A stretch of 64,000 nucleotides of DNA from Nocardia sp. CNY236. Lineage in GTDB: Bacteria; Actinomycetota; Actinomycetes; Mycobacteriales; Mycobacteriaceae. Below, in pieces: positions 59,092-64,000 of the stretch; position 1 is the stretch's first letter, and every line of letters begins with the position of its first letter. The position numbers and the translations under genes were made by a program. The notes beneath the pieces are model-generated. The model ran no database searches. It had not been told where the DNA came from and saw only the letters and a list, made by a program, of their open reading frames with translations. The DNA lies in the NCBI RefSeq assembly GCF_000482385.1, contig NZ_AXVD01000002.1, forward strand, positions 248,001 to 312,000, given 5' to 3'.

Positions 59092-59472
59092 ATGACGATG
59101 AAGGAGCATTCGTGTCCGACTGACCCACAGAGCTTGGATCCCGCAGTCGCACTGTTCCATAGCCTGTCGGATGCCACGCGGCTGGCAATAGTGCACCGGC
59201 TGGCACACGGAGAAGCGCGGGTCGCGGACCTGGTGTCCGGACTCGGTTTGGCGCAGTCCACCGTGTCGGCGCATGTCGCATGCCTTCGGGACTGTGGGTT
59301 GGTCGTGGGGCGGCCGCAGGGTCGTCAAGTGTTCTACAGCCTGACTCGTCCGGAGCTGATGGATCTGCTGGCATCGGCGGAGACGCTGCTGGCCGCAACG
59401 GGCAATGCGGTGGCGTTGTGCCCGAACTACGGAACCACCTCGGCCGGATCCCGGACGGCGACTCGAGCATGA
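59092..59472 (+). CDS. ArsR/SmtB-family metal sensor, CmtR-like
   Basis: 126 residues. Winged HTH with DLVSGLGLAQSTVSAHVACLRD. Metal ligands of the CmtR type are visible: Cys64 and Cys68 (VACLRDCGLVV) and Cys110 (ALCPNYG), which in M. tuberculosis CmtR bind Cd/Pb. ATG 59092; ATG 59098 is in frame. The stop overlaps the P-type ATPase start by 4 nt, so sensor and pump are one operon. Confidence 0.88.
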   Translation: MTMKEHSCPTDPQSLDPAVALFHSLSDATRLAIVHRLAHGEARVADLVSGLGLAQSTVSAHVACLRDCGLVVGRPQGRQVFYSLTRPELMDLLASAETLLAATGNAVALCPNYGTTSAGSRTATRA

Positions 59473-61424
59473 GCGATGCTTGCTGCAGCCACGAAGAGCC
59501 CTCCGGCGAAATCGGTGATCCCGATCACCGTGAAACGGAAAGGCTGTGGGAGATCACCGAGCTACGGGCAGCCGCCGTGTCCGGAGTGCTGCTGATCACT
59601 GCTTTCATCAGCGGCCGGGCCGGTGCGCCAGGGGCGGTGGAGCCGAGTTTGCAGGCCGCCGCGTTGGTGGTCGGTGGCTACACCTTTGTCCCCTCCACCC
59701 TCGAGCGCCTCGCCAAGGGCAGGATAGGCGTCGGCACGCTGATGACCGTCGCGGCGATCGGCGCCGTCGCGCTCGGTGAGATAGGGGAAGCCGCAATGCT
59801 GGCATTCCTGTTCTCCATCAGCGAGGGACTCGAAGAGTACGCGGTTGCGCGCACGCGACGAGGCCTGCGTGCGTTGCTGTCCCTGGTCCCCGAGCAGGCG
59901 ACCGTGCTGCGCACAGGTATCGAAACCATGATCACACCCGCGGAGTTGCGGGTTGGGGATCGGATGGTGGTGCGGCCGGGCGAGCGAATCGCCACCGATG
60001 GCGTGATCTCCGAAGGACACGGCGCGGTGGATGTTTCGGCGATCACCGGGGAATCGGTGCCGATGGAGGTCGGTCCGCGCGACGAGGTGTTCGCCGGGTC
60101 GATCAATGGCACCGGAGTTCTGGAAGTCAGGGTAACCGCGACCGCGCAGGACAACTCCTTGGCGCGGATCGTGCGGATCGTGGAGACCGAGCAGGCCCGC
60201 AAGGGCGCTTCCCAACGACTGGCAGACACTGTCGCCAAGCCTCTCGTACCAGGAATCCTGGTAGCCGCGGCAGCGATCGCGCTATTCGGTGCAATATTCG
60301 GCGATCCTGCCACCTGGATCGAACGCGCCCTGGTCGTCGTGGTCGCGGCATCGCCGTGTGCGCTGGCGATCTCGGTGCCGGTGACAGTGGTCGCTGCGAT
60401 CGGTGCGGCCAGCACGTTCGGTGTGCTGATCAAGGGTGGAGCCGCGTTGGAAGCGCTCGGCAGGGTCCGCACGGTCGCACTCGACAAGACCGGCACCCTC
60501 ACTGCGAACAGCCCCGTCGTCGTCGAGGTCGCCACTGTCGACGGTGTCGAATCCGATCGTGTCCTGATAGTCGCAGCGGCACTGGAATCGCGAAGCGAAC
60601 ACCCTCTCGCCGGAGCGATCCTGGCCGCCTCCGGCCAGGTCGCCTCGGCCACCGACGTCGAAGCGGTCACCGGGTCCGGCTTGACCGGCCGGATCGGTGA
60701 GCGTCCTGCACGATTGGGTCGCCCTGGCTGGATCGAGGCCGGTCCATTGGCTGCCGAGGTGGAACGAATGCAACATGCCGGCGCCACCGCAGTGCTGGTC
60801 GAGGACAACGGCACTGTGATCGGCGCAGTGGCCGTACGCGACGAGTTGCGACCCGAAGCGCGAGAGGTCGTCGCTCGCCTGCACGCGACCGGATGCCGAA
60901 CAACCATGCTCACCGGTGACAATGCGCGCACCGCCACCGCACTTGCCGGCCGAGCCGGGATCGATACCGTCCACGCCGATCTACGTCCGGAAGACAAGTC
61001 CCGCCTGGTCGCCGAGCTTCGGCGAGATCGGTTCACCGCCATGGTCGGTGACGGCGTGAACGACGCGCCCGCCCTGGCCACCGCGGATGTCGGCATCGCG
61101 ATGGGCGCGATGGGCACCGATGTGGCTATCGAAACCGCCGACGTCGCCCTCATGGGCGAAGACCTGCGCCACCTCCCCCAGGCACTGAACCACGCCCGCC
61201 ACGCCCGGGCGATCATGCTCCAGAACATCGGCCTGTCGATGGGTTTGATCACCATCCTCATCCCACTCGCCCTGATCGGGGCACTCGGGTTGGCGGCGGT
61301 GGTGCTGGTACACGAACTCGCTGAGATCATTGTCATCGCCAACGGTGTTCGCGCCGGACGCATCCAAGGCCTGCCCCCGGCTGCAGCCCCGGCGCGGACA
61401 CCTGCAGCCACAGCCGTGGCGTGA
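59469..61424 (+). CDS. P1B-type heavy-metal-transporting ATPase
   Basis: 651 residues. No N-terminal metal-binding domain, only a Cys/His-containing tail (SDACCSHEEPSGE). Transmembrane metal motif SPC (AASPCALAIS), with VHELAEIIVIANG near the C-terminus in the place where P1B-4 pumps have HEGGT. Actuator TGES, phosphorylation DKTGTLT, nucleotide HP (SEHPLAGAIL) and hinge GDGVNDAPAL are complete. SPC favours Co/Zn/Cd/Fe-type P1B-4 pumps such as CtpD over CPC copper pumps, but specificity is unproven. Coupled to the upstream sensor (ATGA). Confidence 0.92.
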   Translation: MSDACCSHEEPSGEIGDPDHRETERLWEITELRAAAVSGVLLITAFISGRAGAPGAVEPSLQAAALVVGGYTFVPSTLERLAKGRIGVGTLMTVAAIGAVALGEIGEAAMLAFLFSISEGLEEYAVARTRRGLRALLSLVPEQATVLRTGIETMITPAELRVGDRMVVRPGERIATDGVISEGHGAVDVSAITGESVPMEVGPRDEVFAGSINGTGVLEVRVTATAQDNSLARIVRIVETEQARKGASQRLADTVAKPLVPGILVAAAAIALFGAIFGDPATWIERALVVVVAASPCALAISVPVTVVAAIGAASTFGVLIKGGAALEALGRVRTVALDKTGTLTANSPVVVEVATVDGVESDRVLIVAAALESRSEHPLAGAILAASGQVASATDVEAVTGSGLTGRIGERPARLGRPGWIEAGPLAAEVERMQHAGATAVLVEDNGTVIGAVAVRDELRPEAREVVARLHATGCRTTMLTGDNARTATALAGRAGIDTVHADLRPEDKSRLVAELRRDRFTAMVGDGVNDAPALATADVGIAMGAMGTDVAIETADVALMGEDLRHLPQALNHARHARAIMLQNIGLSMGLITILIPLALIGALGLAAVVLVHELAEIIVIANGVRAGRIQGLPPAAAPARTPAATAVA

Positions 61425-61505
61425 CCCTCTCTCGCGTACGCGGCGCCGATGGTTGCTCGGCCGGCGTCGCTGGAGGCCGGCTCTCCACTTCCACCGGTTG
61501 CTAAA

Positions 61506-61548
61506 CGGATCGGTGTTCCGTAATTTATACGGAACACCGATCCGTATA
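61506..61548. promoter_or_regulatory. Double palindromic operator (TetR-like)
   Basis: A 17-bp perfect inverted repeat: arm 61506-61522 pairs with 61528-61544 across ATTTA. Each arm is itself centred in a smaller palindrome: ACGGA-N7-TCCGT (61505-61521) and TATACGGA-N7-TCCGTATA (61526-61548). Two adjacent TetR-type dimer sites in mirror orientation are suggested, 53 nt before the next start codon. Confidence 0.65.
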
Positions 61549-61600
61549 GCTGCCGGATCGGTGCATGCAACGGTTGATCACACCTCCGAGGAAGAAATAG

Positions 61601-62533
61601 ATGAGCGACGCACCAGCGACCGATGTCAGCACCGACTCGACCACACCGATCAGCTCGGTCGAGCTGGTCCTGCCGGCGGCACCCGACCGGGGCCACGATC
61701 TACAGGTTCGAGTCTCCGCACCGACGACCGGCCACGACCTGCCGGTCATCGTCTTCTCACACGGCATGGCCAAGTCCATGAACGACTACGCCCCGCTGGC
61801 CGACTATTGGGCAGCTCGGGGATTCGTCGTTGTCCAACCGACCCATCTCGACTCGCTCGACCTGGCCTCCGACGACCCGCGCACCCCACTGATCTGGCGT
61901 ATCCGGGCCGCCGACCTGACCTCCGTTCTCGACCAACTCGACAGTGTGGAAGCCGGCCTACCGGGACTGGCCGGCCGTGTCGACCGTGACCGCATCGCGG
62001 CCATCGGACACTCGTGGGGCGCACAGACCGTGAGCATGCTCGCGGGCGCGCGCGTCGTCGACACCAACGGCGCCCCCGGTGAAAGCATGGCCGACCCGCG
62101 GATCGACACTGCCGTGCTGCTTTCCCTGCCGGGAATCGGCGGCGCCGACCTGACTGCGTTCGCCGCCGAAAACTTCCCGTTCATGAGCCCTGATTTCGCC
62201 GAGATGAAAACGCCCAGCCTGATCGTCGCCGGGGACCACGACGACTCGCCACTGACGGTACGCGGTCCGGACTGGTTCACCGATGGCTACCTACTCGGCC
62301 CGGGCGCCACCGATCTGCTCACCATCTTCGGCGCGGAACACGGACTCGGCGGCGTCGAGGGCGACAAGGACGCACAGACCACCGATGAAAGCCCCGAGCG
62401 CGTCGCACTCGTCCAAAGGGCCACCTTGGCGTACCTGCGTACCGCACTGGGCCTCGACAACGACGCATGGCCCACCGCCCGCGGAACCCTGACCGCCACC
62501 AGCGCCCCACTGGGAAGAATCGACTCGAAGTGA
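61601..62533 (+). CDS. Alpha/beta hydrolase, chlorophyllase/PAF-AH-like
   Basis: 310 residues. Oxyanion region VIVFSHGMAKSMNDY, nucleophile elbow GHSWGAQ, catalytic Asp in VAGDHDDSPL and His in FGAEHGLGG. The layout is that of dienelactone hydrolase/PAF-acetylhydrolase-like enzymes; no signal peptide. The substrate is unknown. It is preceded by the double palindrome and seems controlled by a TetR-type regulator that is not adjacent. ATG 61601, with GAGGAAG 7 nt upstream. Confidence 0.88.
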   Translation: MSDAPATDVSTDSTTPISSVELVLPAAPDRGHDLQVRVSAPTTGHDLPVIVFSHGMAKSMNDYAPLADYWAARGFVVVQPTHLDSLDLASDDPRTPLIWRIRAADLTSVLDQLDSVEAGLPGLAGRVDRDRIAAIGHSWGAQTVSMLAGARVVDTNGAPGESMADPRIDTAVLLSLPGIGGADLTAFAAENFPFMSPDFAEMKTPSLIVAGDHDDSPLTVRGPDWFTDGYLLGPGATDLLTIFGAEHGLGGVEGDKDAQTTDESPERVALVQRATLAYLRTALGLDNDAWPTARGTLTATSAPLGRIDSK

Positions 62534-62607
62534 ATTCGAGCGCAATCCACTCGCCCTGATTCGGATACACAGGTTGGCATGCTGGCGATACCTGCACACC
62601 TGGTCTG

Positions 62608-63489
62608 TCAGGTCCGGACCGGATCGTGGGTGTCGACGAAGTCCAGGAAACGCGGAATCGCCTGCTCAGGATTCGCCCACATCACGTCGTGTCCCAAACC
62701 TGGGTAGACATGGATATCCGCAGAGGGAATGTGCTTGCGAATCCGGGCCGCCGTGACCTCGGGGTCGTTGACCACCGTCTCGGCACCGAAGAGCACCAGC
62801 ATCGGCGCGGTGATGGCATCCAGCTGCTCGTCGGTGAGCGGACGTGCCCAGGGCATGCCCGTTCGGAATTTAGTGGTCGCCAAGGCAACCGCGAACTCGT
62901 CGTCATCGAGCTCGTACCCGGGATTCAGCCACTTGCCGAGCTTCCGAAACCGCTCCGGAGTCGGGCGCATCCCCGCGACAAGGAACTTCAGCAGCACCCG
63001 CCACGGGGGCTTGACGAGGGCGGCCGGGGCCGGTTCGATCATGGTCAGACTCGCCATACGCTCGGGATATGACGCTGCGGTGAGGATGGCGGGCCAGGCG
63101 CCCAAAGAGTTTCCCGCTAGGTGGATTCGGTCCACGCCGAGCCCATCGAGCACCTCGAGCAGCCATCGGGCGACGTCGGCTTCGTCACGCAAGGGAGCGG
63201 TTTGCTCGCATCGTCCCGGCCACCCCATCACATCCGGGGTATACACCACATGATCGCGCGCCAGATCCTCGATGAACCGCAGCCACATTTGGCCATTGCC
63301 CAATATGCCCGGTAGCAGCAGGATCGGCGCGCCTTGTCCAGTTCCCGACGTGCGTACCGCAGTCGTCCCGAAGGAGGTTTCGACGGTGGACCGGGTCGAT
63401 GGTAGAGGCCACTGGGCGGCCATAACGTCGTAGGCGCGCAGGAAATCGTCTTTCGCTTCGCTGTTCACGAATCGTCCGATCTTGGGCAT
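62608..63489 (-). CDS. Alpha/beta-fold hydrolase
   Basis: 293 residues. Oxyanion/HG-equivalent LLLPGILGNGQMW, nucleophile elbow GNSLGAW, catalytic Asp near LFGAETVVND and late His in YPGLGHDVMWA. GGAGG lies upstream of ATG 63489. It is unusual in having GNSLG in place of GHSxG. The nearby upstream palindrome suggests regulated expression. It converges on the previous hydrolase. Confidence 0.88.
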   Translation of the reverse strand: MPKIGRFVNSEAKDDFLRAYDVMAAQWPLPSTRSTVETSFGTTAVRTSGTGQGAPILLLPGILGNGQMWLRFIEDLARDHVVYTPDVMGWPGRCEQTAPLRDEADVARWLLEVLDGLGVDRIHLAGNSLGAWPAILTAASYPERMASLTMIEPAPAALVKPPWRVLLKFLVAGMRPTPERFRKLGKWLNPGYELDDDEFAVALATTKFRTGMPWARPLTDEQLDAITAPMLVLFGAETVVNDPEVTAARIRKHIPSADIHVYPGLGHDVMWANPEQAIPRFLDFVDTHDPVRT

Positions 63490-63514
63490 GAGCCTCCCTC
63501 TCATTCGGTTTTCC

Positions 63515-63528
63515 GATATGAGCATATC
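63515..63528. promoter_or_regulatory. Palindrome upstream of the 63-kb hydrolase gene
   Basis: GATATG (63515-63520) and CATATC (63523-63528) form a 6-bp inverted repeat around AG, 26 nt upstream of the ATG; ATTCGGTTTTCCGAT (63503-63517) overlaps it as a second imperfect palindrome. Candidate operator/promoter. Confidence 0.45.
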
Positions 63529-63913
63529 ACTTTATGGGGTATCGGCATACCACTTCGCTGCGCTGGTACCGCCTGCCCTTCCTCTGACTCGGCCGCACTG
63601 CGTCCAAACCCACGGCGGCACGCTTCCCGACTCGACAGCCGGAGCCTGCACACCGAATCCTGCTGCACGTTGGGCAGTGAGTGTTCTGATCTGGTCGCGC
63701 TTCGCGCGCTTGTGGGGCGCCGACACTTGCTGGACAGGTGCTGGACCGGACCGCGGATAGTGAGGCAGGCAGGCGCCAAAAGGCCTTTGATCGACCGCGG
63801 GAGCCCAACCGTCGCACCGCTGTCGTTGTGTTCAGCGTTGCTTGTCGAGATCACGCCACCGTGAATTCGCCGACCTGACTGCGTTCTGCGCCAAAACTCC
63901 CCCTGGAGACAAA
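63529..63913. other. Intergenic region without a recognisable gene
   Basis: About 385 bases. Several short open frames exist on both strands, but none has a family match, plausible ribosome-binding site or natural composition. It may hold promoters, or a decayed sequence. Confidence 0.5.
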
Positions 63914-64000
63914 CTAAACGAGCCAGGATTTCGGCGGACCGTAGCCTTCTTCATCCTCATCGGTCCAGTCCGATGGCAGCACGTAGACCTCCTTACTGCG
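63914..64000 (-). CDS. C-terminal end of an unidentified protein (cut by right edge)
   Basis: Minus-strand frame ending in TAG at 63914-63916; the visible 28 residues include EVYVLPSDWTDEDEEGYGPP followed by KSWLV at the end, an acidic stretch with natural composition. Start and remainder are beyond the window. No family is recognised. Confidence 0.55.
   Translation of the reverse strand, partial: RSKEVYVLPSDWTDEDEEGYGPPKSWLV

Noticed and set aside
63482..63864. Several short open frames near the right edge
   Set aside because: Mutually overlapping on both strands, no recognisable family and no suitable start context.

Overview
The window is high-GC actinobacterial DNA, most likely from Nocardia or a close relative (Mycobacteriales). 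Much of the gene order matches the Mycobacterium tuberculosis Rv3580c-Rv3628 region as I recall it: cysS-ispF-ispD-carD / lpqE-radA / canB / mutY / hydrolase / mhuD / clpC1-lsr2-lysS / coaX-panD-panC-DUF2520-DUF3180-folK-folB-folP-folE-ftsH / hpt-tilS-DUF2342 protease-dacB / ppa. Leaderless-type starts, GTG starts and 4-nt ATGA/GTGA overlaps are frequent. No rRNA, tRNA, insertion sequence, phage or CRISPR array was seen.

Layout. 1-10.4 kb: cysteinyl-tRNA synthetase (cut by the left edge), MEP-pathway ispF/ispD, the RNA-polymerase-binding regulator CarD, lipoprotein LpqE, RadA, carbonic anhydrase, MutY, the heme-degrading enzyme MhuD, and a cobalamin-riboswitch-controlled cbtB-cbtA cobalt uptake pair. 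disA, which follows radA in mycobacteria, is not there. 10.4-18 kb: OsmC, ClpC, a secreted lipase, an FHA-HTH regulator, Lsr2 and LysS. 18-29.3 kb: a rhodanese/cysteine dioxygenase pair behind a short Cys-Cys leader peptide with a four-segment attenuator-like RNA, then the pantothenate/CoA and folate operon and FtsH, whose C-terminal tail carries hexapeptide repeats.

29.6-43.4 kb is an accessory insert between ftsH and hpt: a PH-like-domain protein, DUF1266 and DUF2277 proteins, a PucR-type regulator divergent from an aldehyde dehydrogenase/SDR pair, a LysR regulator, an amidase-fold protein lacking all three catalytic residues, and a translationally coupled membrane kinase/pseudokinase pair. 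43.4-48.6 kb returns to the conserved backbone (hpt, tilS, DUF2342 protease, dacB, ppa).

48.6-64 kb is accessory: an enoyl-CoA hydratase, a flavin reductase, a 1308-residue epsilon-polylysine-synthetase-like enzyme (adenylation domain, carrier domain, membrane terminal domain) coupled to an M1 metallopeptidase, a DUF2752 protein, three alpha/beta hydrolases with palindromic operators, a DUF3467/coiled-coil pair, and a CmtR-type sensor with a P1B-type metal ATPase.

The most interesting items are the Cys-leader attenuator, the polylysine-type synthetase/peptidase operon, the kinase/pseudokinase pair, and the catalytically dead amidase.
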